The notes under the pieces were generated by a model that saw only the letters and a list, made by a program, of their open reading frames with translations, searched no databases and was not told the origin of the DNA. Below, one piece after another: positions 9,607 through 18,325 of a stretch of 64,000 bases of DNA; the first letter of the stretch is position 1; each line of letters starts with the position of its first letter. The DNA is taken from NCBI RefSeq assembly GCF_900142065.1, contig NZ_FSRJ01000006.1, forward strand, positions 62,001-126,000. The letters run 5' to 3'. The position numbers were made by a program, and so were the translations under genes. The stretch comes from Agromyces cerinus subsp. cerinus (GTDB lineage Bacteria > Actinomycetota > Actinomycetes > Actinomycetales > Microbacteriaceae).

Positions 9607-9681
9607 CCGGTCTCTCCCCTCTGTCTCGATCTCCACAGCGCGGGATGCCTCGACCGCGCGCCGCTCGGCATGGCGCGCGTC

Positions 9682-10353
9682 TCAGCCTGCGAGATCGGCC
9701 ACGCCCGAGCCGATCAGCTTGAAACCGAGGACGACGAACAACACGGTCATGATCACGGCATGGTTCGAGACGAGCCAGGTGCGGGGGCCCGTGAGCCGTG
9801 CCTCCACGGTGCTAGGCGAGATGACGCTGAACAGCCATGGGATCGCGACGGCGGCGACCCCGATGACGCCGAAGATGAGGATGACGCCGACGACCTCCTC
9901 GATGGGGAGGGCCGCCTGCGAGATCCGTCCGCCGGCCGCGGCGAGCAGGGGCAAGTCCTTCGGCGAGAGCGGACCCGAGATCAGGATGCCGACGAAGAAC
10001 GCCTTCCACAGCGTCAACCCGTCGAGGCTGTCCATCCACTTGGGCGTGCCGGGCTCCGATCGATGGCGCCATTGCATGAGCGCGAGCACGAGCAGGCCCG
10101 CGCCGAGGATGATCTCGATGACGTCGATCGTGATGTGCGGTCCGCTGTCGGGCTCGTCCGTGCCGGTGGCACGCCCGATGATCACGAGAATGCCGATGAA
10201 CACGATGGCGAAGGTGTAGCAACCGAGGATGAATGCGGTGCCGTTCGTGCGGCCCTTCCCGGCGGTCGCCATCAGGATGACGGCGACGATCGCGAGCGGG
10301 CTGATCGCGATCGCGATTCCGAGCGTGAGCAGGTCTGCGAGTACGGGGAGCAT
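9682..10353 (-). CDS. GAP/SfLAP family membrane protein (Sap-like)
   Basis: A 223-residue protein with six predicted helices, starting MLPVLADLLTLGIAIAISPL and containing GPLSPKDLPLLAAAGGRI. This fits the SfLAP/GAP family named after mycobacterial Sap, which is involved in sulfolipid-1 transport to the surface. Its ATG overlaps the stop of the upstream gene by one base (TGATG), so the two are coupled. The family is thought to export small molecules or lipids. An exporter role in this gad-linked cluster is only an inference. Confidence 0.8.
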   Translation of the reverse strand: MLPVLADLLTLGIAIAISPLAIVAVILMATAGKGRTNGTAFILGCYTFAIVFIGILVIIGRATGTDEPDSGPHITIDVIEIILGAGLLVLALMQWRHRSEPGTPKWMDSLDGLTLWKAFFVGILISGPLSPKDLPLLAAAGGRISQAALPIEEVVGVILIFGVIGVAAVAIPWLFSVISPSTVEARLTGPRTWLVSNHAVIMTVLFVVLGFKLIGSGVADLAG

Positions 10354-11465
10354 CAGTGCGACTCCTCGAGCTGGGCGTTCGTCTGGACGTTGCGCAGGAA
10401 GAGGATGATCCAGCTGAAGATCAGGAGCGACGACACGAGCTCGACGGCGGTGAGGTTGTAGACGCCGGCTGCGAAGAGCACCGCAAGCACGATGACCACC
10501 CCGACGTAGACGAAACCGAGCACGACGAAGGCCTTCGGCATGGTCGGGACGAGCCAGGGCAGGCCGATGACCAAGGCGGCGAAGGCGACGGTCATTCCGG
10601 TGGCGACCGTGTTGTGCAGGAGGAAGAACCGATCGACGGGGAAGATGCCGACGCAGGCCAGGAGCACGCCGAGGAGCACGAACAGCACCCGGACCGCGGT
10701 CCGTCGTCGACGCTGAGCCGTGGTGTACGACGGCAGCGTCGCCGTGCCGAGCCGGGCGATCGTCGTGATGATGACACCCGACACGATCAGCGTGAGATTG
10801 AACGTGAGCGACGAGATGTCGTGCGTGATGCCGAGTGCAGAGAGGTTCATCTGCCACCACAGCGGGTCGGTGGAGCTCAGCATCGCCGTGGTCATGCCGA
10901 CGACGAGGAACACCGCCAGCACGAGCGAGAGCTGGCGTGGCGAGAGGTTCACTCCGCTGAGCACGGCGAGGTAGGCGGACAGTGCCGTCGCCGCCGAAGC
11001 GATCACGATCGCGGGCGAGGCGTAGACGGTCGCACCGATGAAGCTGTGCTCCATGACGGTCGCGATGCCGATCCATCCGAGCAGGGCGACGGCACCGTGC
11101 GCGAGGGAGAGCGCCACGAGGTCGAACCAGTGGTAGCGCTCTCGGCGGGCGCTCGGCACCGGTGGCCGGTTGCGATGACGCGGTACCGATCGAGCGACGG
11201 CGAACGCGATCGAGGCGGCGATGGCGCTCGCGATCGCCGTGAAGTCGCCCAACGACCCTCGCCCGTCGATGGGGAGTTCGCGCCCCCAGAACACGAACCC
11301 CGCGACCACCGCCGTCACCGCGAAGACGACCGCACCCACGGTCAGCGCGAAGGACTCGTCGTCCATGCCCCGCAGCCGCCGGGCGGTTCGAGGCGCCGTG
11401 GCGGCGAGCACCGGACCTCCGTGCACGTCAGTACCCGCCGGGTACAGGATCTGGTCGTTCGACAT
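10353..11465 (-). CDS. DUF998-like polytopic membrane protein
   Basis: A 370-residue protein with nine to ten hydrophobic helices after a 40-residue hydrophilic N-terminus. The segment STDPLWWQMNLSALGI followed by HDISSLTFNLTLIVSG is typical of DUF998-type proteins. No catalytic motif is visible. The ATG at 11465 has GGGGGAGA 6 nt upstream. It is coupled to the SfLAP gene by a TGATG overlap and lies 42 bp after the upstream membrane-protein gene. Function is unknown. Confidence 0.75.
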   Translation of the reverse strand: MSNDQILYPAGTDVHGGPVLAATAPRTARRLRGMDDESFALTVGAVVFAVTAVVAGFVFWGRELPIDGRGSLGDFTAIASAIAASIAFAVARSVPRHRNRPPVPSARRERYHWFDLVALSLAHGAVALLGWIGIATVMEHSFIGATVYASPAIVIASAATALSAYLAVLSGVNLSPRQLSLVLAVFLVVGMTTAMLSSTDPLWWQMNLSALGITHDISSLTFNLTLIVSGVIITTIARLGTATLPSYTTAQRRRRTAVRVLFVLLGVLLACVGIFPVDRFFLLHNTVATGMTVAFAALVIGLPWLVPTMPKAFVVLGFVYVGVVIVLAVLFAAGVYNLTAVELVSSLLIFSWIILFLRNVQTNAQLEESH

Positions 11466-11507
11466 GGCATCTCCCCCTTTTCCGCCGGCACACGAGCGAG
11501 CTTCGAT

Positions 11508-12218
11508 TCATTGGATGACGGGCGAGAACCCTCCGCCTGCCCGAGCGTGCCGGTCCTTCGAGCGGTTCCACTGCGGCAGCACGACGAGGGACGCGAGCAG
11601 GAAGCAGATCGCCCCGATGAACGTGCCGCTGTTCGCGAGCGACCCGCTGATGGCGCTTCCACTCGGCAGGATGTAGGCGCCGACGGCTGAGACGCCGAAG
11701 GCGACGCATCCGATGAAGTTGATGAGCACCGACCACCACGCCGCACGCCCGATGTCCCAGAGTCGCGCGACGCGCGCGTAGGCGATGAAGGCGAGCACGC
11801 CGCTCACGAGGAACGCGACCGAGCCGCCGGCGTCGGGGTTCCAGACGAAGTGCTCCTGGGCGGAGATCGACTTCGCGTACAGCGCCGCGGTGGTGCTCAC
11901 GTTGAACATGAGCGTGCCGAACGACTGCGTCGCGGCCGCGAGCCATTCGGCGCGCACCATTCGCCCCGGCGCGTACGACACCGGGACCGCGATCGCTCCG
12001 CTGAGGAACAGCTGGATCAGGCCGGCCGTGGTGAAGAACCACGCGCCGACGAAGAACAGCAGGTTGGCGCCCGCGGTGCCGAGGGAATCGCTCAAGCCCG
12101 GGGCGGATCCGAGTGCGAAGAAGGCGGAGCCGATCATGAAGCCCCAGCACTGCTTCGTCACCGTGGGGATGAGGAAGGACTTCCGGTGGTGTTCGATGTT
12201 CGTGGCTGCCGCACTCAT
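11508..12218 (-). CDS. YrhK-like membrane protein linked to glutamate decarboxylase
   Basis: A 236-residue protein with about six hydrophobic segments, the first being CWGFMIGSAFFALGSAPG and the second LFFVGAWFFTTAGLIQLFL. The pattern resembles YrhK-domain proteins, a tentative match. The ATG at 12218 has GGAG 9 nt upstream; an upstream ATG at 12242 lacks one. It follows gadB on the same strand with about 90 bp between them. Position suggests a role in GABA or pH physiology, possibly transport, but the protein is smaller than known GadC antiporters and is not an APC-family member. Confidence 0.72.
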   Translation of the reverse strand: MSAAATNIEHHRKSFLIPTVTKQCWGFMIGSAFFALGSAPGLSDSLGTAGANLLFFVGAWFFTTAGLIQLFLSGAIAVPVSYAPGRMVRAEWLAAATQSFGTLMFNVSTTAALYAKSISAQEHFVWNPDAGGSVAFLVSGVLAFIAYARVARLWDIGRAAWWSVLINFIGCVAFGVSAVGAYILPSGSAISGSLANSGTFIGAICFLLASLVVLPQWNRSKDRHARAGGGFSPVIQ

Positions 12219-12311
12219 GGCCGCGTGCTCCACCTCTCTCATGCAGGGTCGATCCCGGCGGACCGCACCGGGGAGGACGTCGCAGCGACGCCTCCCCGCA
12301 ACGGATGCCGA

Positions 12312-13721
12312 TCAGTGATGGAAGTGGGATCCGCTGCTCGCCTCGCGGGGAAGCGGGGACTGCAGCGATTCGAGGAACGCCACCTCGCCCTTGATGTCCG
12401 ACAGGAGCGCGGACGCCAGGTCGCGGCTGAGCCCGACCTTGACGACGATCCGCTGCAGCACGACGTCCGACATGTCGTCCGCCATGGGATACGCAGGCAC
12501 GAGCCAGCCCTTCATCCGCAGGCGGTCGGCGAGGTCGTAGAGGCTCCACGTGTCGGTGTAGCCGTCCTTCAGCACCCAGGCGAACACCGGAATGGTGTCG
12601 CCCTTGCTCACGAGCTCGAAGGGACCCATCTTTGCGATCTCAGAAGAGAGGTACGTCGCGACGTCGATCGAGTTCTGCTGCACCGCCCTGTAGCCCTCGC
12701 GCCCCAGACGCAGGAACTGGTAGTACTGCAGCAGCACCTGCGCGCCCGGCCGGGAGAAGTTCAGTGCCAGCGTCGGCATGTCGCCCCCGAGATAGCTGAC
12801 GTGGAAGATCATGCTCTCGGGCAGCACGGCGGTGTTGCGCCAGATGACCCATCCGACACCGGGATAGACGAGTCCGTACTTGTGACCCGACGTGCTGATC
12901 GAGTTCACGCGGTCGATCTGGAAGTCCCACTTCAGGTCGGGCTGGCAGAACGGCGCGACCATGGCGCCGGATGCCCCGTCTACATGGATCTTGACGTCGA
13001 GACCCGTGTTCGCCTGGATCTCGTCGAGCTTCGCGGCGATGGCCTCGACAGGCTCGTAGGCGCCCGTGAAGGTCTGGCCGAGGATGGCGACGACGCCGAT
13101 CGTGTTCTCGTCCACGTACTTCTCCAGCTCGAACCCGTCGAGCACCATGTGCTCGGGGGTGACGGGGACGTACCGGGGCTCGATGTCCCAGTAGTTGCAG
13201 AACTTCTCCCAGACGACCTGCACGGCCGCCGACATGATCAGGTTGGGCTTCTCGGTCGACTTGCCCTCAGCCTTGCGCTTCTGCTGCCACAGGCGCTTGA
13301 GCGCCAGGCCGCCGAGCATGCACGCCTCCGACGACCCGATCGTCGAGGTTCCGATCGTGTCGCTCGTGTCGGGCACGTGCCAGAGGTCGGCGAGCATCCG
13401 CCAGCATCGATCCTCGATCGCCGCGGTGGCGGGGTACTCGTCCTTGTCGATCATGTTCTTGTCGGCGGCTTCGGCATAGAGCTTCTTGGCCTCATCGTCC
13501 ATCCACGTCGAGACGAACGTCGCCAGGTTCAACCGTGAGTTCCCGTCGAGGATCGCCTCGTCGTGGACGATCTGGTAGGCGGTCTCAGGCAGGCTGGGCT
13601 GCTCGGGCATCACGAACTTGTCGAACTCGGTCGCCTCACCGGGGCGGACGAAGACCGGGTTCACACTGATCGTGGGGTCGACGTTCGTGGTCTGGCGTGC
13701 CTTGCTGGTGTTGATAGTCAC
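12312..13721 (-). CDS. gadB: Glutamate decarboxylase (GadA/GadB type)
   Basis: A 469-residue PLP enzyme that converts L-glutamate to GABA and CO2, consuming a cytosolic proton. The PLP lysine is in SISTSGHKYG (Lys about 281), preceded by HVDGASGAMVAPF, and GSSEACMLGG binds the cofactor phosphate. Length matches E. coli GadB (466). The protein ends in HFHH, which recalls the C-terminal histidine tail of E. coli GadB that closes the active site at neutral pH, so pH gating is plausible. No gadC-type glutamate/GABA antiporter adjoins it. Confidence 0.96.
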   Translation of the reverse strand: MTINTSKARQTTNVDPTISVNPVFVRPGEATEFDKFVMPEQPSLPETAYQIVHDEAILDGNSRLNLATFVSTWMDDEAKKLYAEAADKNMIDKDEYPATAAIEDRCWRMLADLWHVPDTSDTIGTSTIGSSEACMLGGLALKRLWQQKRKAEGKSTEKPNLIMSAAVQVVWEKFCNYWDIEPRYVPVTPEHMVLDGFELEKYVDENTIGVVAILGQTFTGAYEPVEAIAAKLDEIQANTGLDVKIHVDGASGAMVAPFCQPDLKWDFQIDRVNSISTSGHKYGLVYPGVGWVIWRNTAVLPESMIFHVSYLGGDMPTLALNFSRPGAQVLLQYYQFLRLGREGYRAVQQNSIDVATYLSSEIAKMGPFELVSKGDTIPVFAWVLKDGYTDTWSLYDLADRLRMKGWLVPAYPMADDMSDVVLQRIVVKVGLSRDLASALLSDIKGEVAFLESLQSPLPREASSGSHFHH

Positions 13722-13790
13722 TTTCGCTCCTGATCTTGCGTGTGCAACGTGTGGTGATGTGCGGCTGAACTGCTCGTGCTGATGGCCCTC

Positions 13791-15746
13791 CTAGACCTCG
13801 ACCGGTGGATAGAGGCGGTCCATGTTGTACTGACGGTTCCGGCGGGCTGCCCACGTCGAGACGGCGAGGAAGGCGACAGTGAGCACCACGATCACGACGA
13901 CCGACGTCCACAGCCTGGAGTCGACCCCGCCGACGATCAGCTGCCGAAGTCCCGTCACGGTGAAGGTCATCGGGTCGATCCAGTGCAGGTACTGGAACGG
14001 CACCGAGGTGACCGGAACGGGGTAGATTCCCCCGGCCGACGTCAGCATGATCATGAGGAACACGAGCGTCGCCACCCTGCCGACGGCGGGACCGAACAAT
14101 GCGTTGAACATCTGTATCAGCGCCAGGAACATCGCGACCATCAGGAACATGAACGCGAGCGTTCCTCCTGCATGGACGGGATGCAGCCCGAGGCCGAAGT
14201 ACAGGACCAGGAAGAGGATGAGCGCCTGCAGGATGCCGACGAACAGCGTCGGCGCGTAGGAGGCGAGCACCACGCGGAACGACCCGAGGCCCTGCGCCAG
14301 CGGTCGCGCCTGCAGCGGTGTGAAGAGCATCCACGCGATGAGCGAACCGACGAACAGGCCGAGGCCCATGAAGAACGGTGCGAAGCCGTACGCGAAGGTC
14401 TTGGCCTCGTTGTTGGTCACCTCCTCGAGCGCGACGGGATCGGCGAGCGCCTTGATGAAGTTGCCCTGCTCCTCGTTGTCCCAGGACGGGATGAACTGCA
14501 GGCCCTGCTCGACCGCACCGGCCAGTTGGTCGGTGCCCGCCGCCAGGATCGGAGTACCCGCCGCGAGCCGGCTCGCGCCGTCGCTGAGCTTCACGAGGCC
14601 GGAGGACAATTCGTCAGCGCCCGAGCGCAGCTGCCCCGCGGCGGCCCGCACCTCGCCGAGGTCCCGCTGGACTCCCCCGTTCTCGACCGAGCGCAGGATG
14701 ACGCTCACACGACTGTCGGGGTTGTCCAGTTCGGCGGCGATGATGTCGACATCCTCCTGAATGGCGGCGAACGTCAGTGCCAGGTCTTGGGAGACCCAGT
14801 TGTCGAGGATGAAGTCGCGCACCTCCGTGAGGCGGTCCGCGAAGTCCTGCTGGACCTCGTCGTCGCCGGCGGCGAGTTCGGCGATGATCGTATCCAGCCG
14901 GTCGATGGCCTCGTCCCTGCCCGAGACGACCCTGTCGAGTGCCGCGGCGGCCTGATCGGTGTCGGCGGTCACGCGCTGCACCACTTGGCGCAGCTCCGTG
15001 CCCGACATGCCCGAGCTGTCGACGATCGACTCGGCGCGGGTCACGGCGTCATCCACGGCGTCGTCCAGCTCATCGAGCGCACCGGCCAGCGTCGCCGAGC
15101 CGTCCTTCGCGGTGACGAGGTTGTCGGCGAGCTCCTGCGCGCCCGAGTTCGCCTGCTGCATGCCGGCGTTGAGCTCGTCGACCTGGGCTGCCGCCTCCCG
15201 CAGCTTCGGGATCGTGTCCTCCGCGAGACCCAGCACGGTCTGGAAGACCTGCTCGCCGACTTGAGCGCTGACCTGGTTGATCGCCTCCTCCGCGGCATCC
15301 TGACCGATGACGGTCGCGAGGTAGTTGTTCGCGTCGTTGTAGGTGAAGATCAGCTTCGCCTGATGCGCGTTGTCGGATGCCGCCGACGTCACCGATTCGC
15401 TGAAGTCCTCAGGGATCGTGATGGTGAAGTAGAAGCGCCCGTGGGCCAGTCCGTCGACGCCCTCCTGCTCGTCGACCTCGTGGAGATCGAGCTGCTTCGA
15501 CTCGATGAGCCCCGTGACGACGTCGGCTCCCGCATCGGTCCGTTCCCCGTCGACGGTCACCCCCTCGTCGAGGTTGATGATCGCGACCGGCAGCTTGTTC
15601 ACTTCGCCGAACGGGTTCCAGAACGCCCACAGATAGAGCGCGCAGTACATCAGCGGCATGAGGATGATCACGATGAGGGCGAGCCGCGGCATGCGGCCTC
15701 GGTAGTAGCGCTTGAAATCGCTCCCGGGTGAGAATGCGGCAATCAT
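13791..15746 (-). CDS. YhgE/Pip-type membrane protein (ABC-2-like exporter)
   Basis: A 651-residue protein. One helix at the N-terminus (LIVIILMPLMYCALYLWAF) is followed by a long extracytoplasmic part (about 50-420) with coiled-coil, heptad-rich repeats, then five or six C-terminal helices (about 430-640). This is the YhgE/Pip architecture, shared with phage-infection protein and mycobacterial MmpL/ESX-linked exporters. Its ATG overlaps the stop of the upstream ATPase-like gene by 4 nt (ATGA), so the two probably form one complex. The substrate is unknown. Confidence 0.9.
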   Translation of the reverse strand: MIAAFSPGSDFKRYYRGRMPRLALIVIILMPLMYCALYLWAFWNPFGEVNKLPVAIINLDEGVTVDGERTDAGADVVTGLIESKQLDLHEVDEQEGVDGLAHGRFYFTITIPEDFSESVTSAASDNAHQAKLIFTYNDANNYLATVIGQDAAEEAINQVSAQVGEQVFQTVLGLAEDTIPKLREAAAQVDELNAGMQQANSGAQELADNLVTAKDGSATLAGALDELDDAVDDAVTRAESIVDSSGMSGTELRQVVQRVTADTDQAAAALDRVVSGRDEAIDRLDTIIAELAAGDDEVQQDFADRLTEVRDFILDNWVSQDLALTFAAIQEDVDIIAAELDNPDSRVSVILRSVENGGVQRDLGEVRAAAGQLRSGADELSSGLVKLSDGASRLAAGTPILAAGTDQLAGAVEQGLQFIPSWDNEEQGNFIKALADPVALEEVTNNEAKTFAYGFAPFFMGLGLFVGSLIAWMLFTPLQARPLAQGLGSFRVVLASYAPTLFVGILQALILFLVLYFGLGLHPVHAGGTLAFMFLMVAMFLALIQMFNALFGPAVGRVATLVFLMIMLTSAGGIYPVPVTSVPFQYLHWIDPMTFTVTGLRQLIVGGVDSRLWTSVVVIVVLTVAFLAVSTWAARRNRQYNMDRLYPPVEV

Positions 15747-16516
15747 CGGCTGAGCGCCTCCTGCTCGAGAACGGCGAACTCTCGGTCCGTCAGGTTCGGG
15801 ACCTCGATGTACTCGCGTGCGCCGCTGCCGGGGAATGCGCCGTTCACATCGGCAGTGATGATGGTCTGCTCGCGGCCGAGGGCGACGAGTCGCTCGAGCA
15901 GCATGTGCGCGTTGCGAATGCTGTGGAGCGTGTCGATGCCGCCGACGACGAGGATCTGTGGCTTGCGGATGTTCGCGACCGCGATGCGGAAGAGCGCGGC
16001 GGTGAGCTCCGGCAGCTCTTCGACCATCGCGTCCATGGTCGGCAGGGTGTAGTCGCCGAACACGGGGCGGCAGATGCGTTCCAGGTCGGCGTCGGTCGAC
16101 TGGGGCACCCACCCGTACCAGGGCGCCGCCCAGCGGACCTGTTCGGTCACGATGTCGTGAACGCGAATGGTCTGCGTGATGCCGTCCACCTCGTCGATGT
16201 TGGCGATATTGGCGTGATCGAAGAGATGGTGGGCCTCGTTCACTCGACCGAATGCCGTCAAGGTTCCCGCCGACGGCTTCATCCGCCCGGCGAGCGTGAG
16301 CATGAGCGAGGTCCTGCCGCGCCCGCCCGCGCCGACCAGCACCGTCACGCCCCCCGCGCGAACGGTCAGGTCAACGGGACCGTAGATGTGCCCCCAAGAG
16401 GCATCGACCCCCATCTCGGATGCCTCGAGCAGCACGTCACCGGCTGCGACCCCCGGCTCGGTGGTGCGTTTCGAGCCGTTCGCCGCGACCGGCTCTTCCC
16501 CGTTTGACGATGTCAT
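15743..16516 (-). CDS. ABC-type ATP-binding protein with degenerate catalytic motifs
   Basis: A 257-residue protein that follows the ABC ATPase plan: YGPVDLTVRAGGVTVLVGAG, a Walker A position, then a helical part and IRKPQILVVGG at the Walker B position. The key residues are changed. Walker A reads GAGGRGRTS with Arg in place of the invariant Lys. The signature LSGGQ is replaced by ELPELTAAL. Walker B ends VVGGID instead of hhhhDE. It is coupled by ATGA overlap to the YhgE/Pip gene. Either it hydrolyses ATP unusually or it is a non-catalytic partner. Confidence 0.85.
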   Translation of the reverse strand: MTSSNGEEPVAANGSKRTTEPGVAAGDVLLEASEMGVDASWGHIYGPVDLTVRAGGVTVLVGAGGRGRTSLMLTLAGRMKPSAGTLTAFGRVNEAHHLFDHANIANIDEVDGITQTIRVHDIVTEQVRWAAPWYGWVPQSTDADLERICRPVFGDYTLPTMDAMVEELPELTAALFRIAVANIRKPQILVVGGIDTLHSIRNAHMLLERLVALGREQTIITADVNGAFPGSGAREYIEVPNLTDREFAVLEQEALSR

Positions 16517-16580
16517 TCACTCTCCCCCTTCGAACCGTGGCCACCGACGCCGGCGCCCGCGATCGGCGGGCGCCCCGGCG

Positions 16581-17864
16581 TCACAGCGTGTTCTTGACGA
16601 TCTGCCCGCCCTTGACGATGAGCTTGAAGTTGCTGTCGGGGTCGCCGATGAGCGAGATGTCGTCGGTGGGGTCGCCGTCGACGAGGATCATGTCCGCCCA
16701 GGCGCCCTCGGCGATGACGCCGAGTCGCCCGCCGCGATAGGTGTTGCGCTCACCGGCGAGCTCGAAGAGCGAGGCGTTGCCCGAGGTGAGCATCTTGAGC
16801 GCCTCGACGTTGCTGTAGAACTCTCCGAGTCGAGCGGCCATCTCGCTCTGTCTCGGCGCCGATTGCGGCTCGAGCAGGAGGTCGGTGCCCCAGGCGGTCT
16901 TGACGCCGTACTTCTTCGCCCACTCGTAGACCTGTTCGGTGCCGTGGCAGATCTCGGTGTTCTTGCCGGCTCGCACGGGGTCGGGGTAGTGGTGGTCGTC
17001 CTCCGCGAACGGCTGCATCGAGAGCCAGATCTGCGCGTCCGCGATTCGCTTGATCGTCTCCTCATCGGCGAGGTGACCGTGCTCGATCGAGGTCACGCCG
17101 GCATCGATCGCCCGCGCGATGCCGGCAGGCGTGTACACGTGGGTCGCGACATAGGTGCCGTAGTCGCCGGCCGCCTGCACCGCGGCACGGATCTCATCGG
17201 GGGTGTACTGCAGGGTGTTCAGCGGGTCGTACATCGAAGCCGCGCCTCCGCCGAGTGTGAGCTTGATCTGCGTGGCGCCCTGACGCAGCTGCTCGCGCAC
17301 CGCAGCGAGCACTCGCGGGACGCCGTCGGCGATGCGCGTGAAGTGGATGTCCTCGGTGCGACTGGGCTTGCCGCCGAACTCCTCGGGCACGTCGTAGACG
17401 AATGAGAAGTCCGCGTGGCCCGATGTCTGCGAGATCATCGCCTGGCTCGGGAAGATCCGGGGGCCCTCGAAACTGCCCCGGTCGATGAGCGCCTTGACGG
17501 GGGCTGTGTCGCCGCCCATGTCGCGAACGGTCGTGAAGCCGCGGAGCAGCATCCGCTTCGCCTCGGCGATCGTGTTGCCGTAGAGCACGCCGGTGGGACC
17601 CTGCAGGAAGTCCATCATGCTGTTGGCGTTGCCCATCAGGTGAACGTGGGCGTCGCTGAGACCCGGCATGAGGAACTTTCCGTTGCCTTGGATCTCGACG
17701 ACGCCGTCCGACACATCGCCGGCCACCGGCGACGTGGAGACCGCAAGGATGTGCGCGCCCTCGACGAGCACATCCACGTTGTCGAGCGTGCGATCGCTGA
17801 TCCCGTCGAAGACGCGGACGTTGCGAACGATCATTCTCTGAGATGCATGCGTTCCTGTGGTCAT
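16581..17864 (-). CDS. Metal-dependent amidohydrolase (imidazolonepropionase-like)
   Basis: A 427-residue cytosolic amidohydrolase of the HutI/prolidase-like branch. Visible metal and active-site elements are DAHVHLMG (about 75), IKLTLGGGA with the bridging Lys position, THVYTPAG, SIEHGHL and AWGTD with the late Asp. The start ATG at 17864 is followed by a short linker before the first beta domain. It heads the minus-strand cluster and is divergent from the LapA-like gene. Substrate could be a peptide, amide or carbamate; sequence alone does not decide. Confidence 0.88.
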   Translation of the reverse strand: MTTGTHASQRMIVRNVRVFDGISDRTLDNVDVLVEGAHILAVSTSPVAGDVSDGVVEIQGNGKFLMPGLSDAHVHLMGNANSMMDFLQGPTGVLYGNTIAEAKRMLLRGFTTVRDMGGDTAPVKALIDRGSFEGPRIFPSQAMISQTSGHADFSFVYDVPEEFGGKPSRTEDIHFTRIADGVPRVLAAVREQLRQGATQIKLTLGGGAASMYDPLNTLQYTPDEIRAAVQAAGDYGTYVATHVYTPAGIARAIDAGVTSIEHGHLADEETIKRIADAQIWLSMQPFAEDDHHYPDPVRAGKNTEICHGTEQVYEWAKKYGVKTAWGTDLLLEPQSAPRQSEMAARLGEFYSNVEALKMLTSGNASLFELAGERNTYRGGRLGVIAEGAWADMILVDGDPTDDISLIGDPDSNFKLIVKGGQIVKNTL

Positions 17865-18074
17865 GGCGGCGACACTATGCCGAGGAGAAGGGGGCTTCGA
17901 CGAATCGCAATCGAAATCCCCCGAGCCGTCATCCAGCGCATCACCCGGCCTTCACCCCCCTCTCACCCGCGGAAAATCGGGCTGGACGACGGGTTGCGCG
18001 GCGTTGATAGACTGCGGCGAAGGGGCTGGATATACGCTCGGCGTTACATCAGCAGCAGCTATTTCGGGGGAAAT

Positions 18075-18323
18075 ATGAACGGCAAGGAACCTGACAAACC
18101 AAGGGCAGGCGCAGGGGGTGCCTCGTCCAACGGCAAGGTGATCATCGCGATCATCATTGCCGTGGCCGCGCTCACGTTCGTCTTCTCGAACGTCGCACCG
18201 GCGACCCTGAGCTTCCTCTTCCTGCAGTTCACGATGCCCGCGTGGGGATGGTTTCTCGCCGTCCTCCTCGCCGGCGTGGTGATCGGCTCGCTCTTCCCCT
18301 GGTTCAGGGCGCGGAAGGGATAG
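18075..18323 (+). CDS. LapA/DUF1049-like small membrane protein
   Basis: An 82-residue protein with a basic, glycine-rich N-terminus and two transmembrane helices (VIIAIIIAVAALTFVFSNV and WGWFLAVLLAGVVIGSLFPW) ending FRARKG. This matches the lipopolysaccharide-assembly LapA domain fold. The ATG at 18075 has GGGGGA 3-4 nt upstream. It is followed 2 nt later by the amidase gene, so they are one operon. No defined role in Gram-positive bacteria. Confidence 0.78.
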   Translation: MNGKEPDKPRAGAGGASSNGKVIIAIIIAVAALTFVFSNVAPATLSFLFLQFTMPAWGWFLAVLLAGVVIGSLFPWFRARKG

Positions 18324-18325
18324 CC

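Noticed and set aside
13776..15731. A 651-codon plus-strand frame over the YhgE/Pip gene
   Set aside because: Exact antisense counterpart; His/Arg/Glu-rich and featureless.
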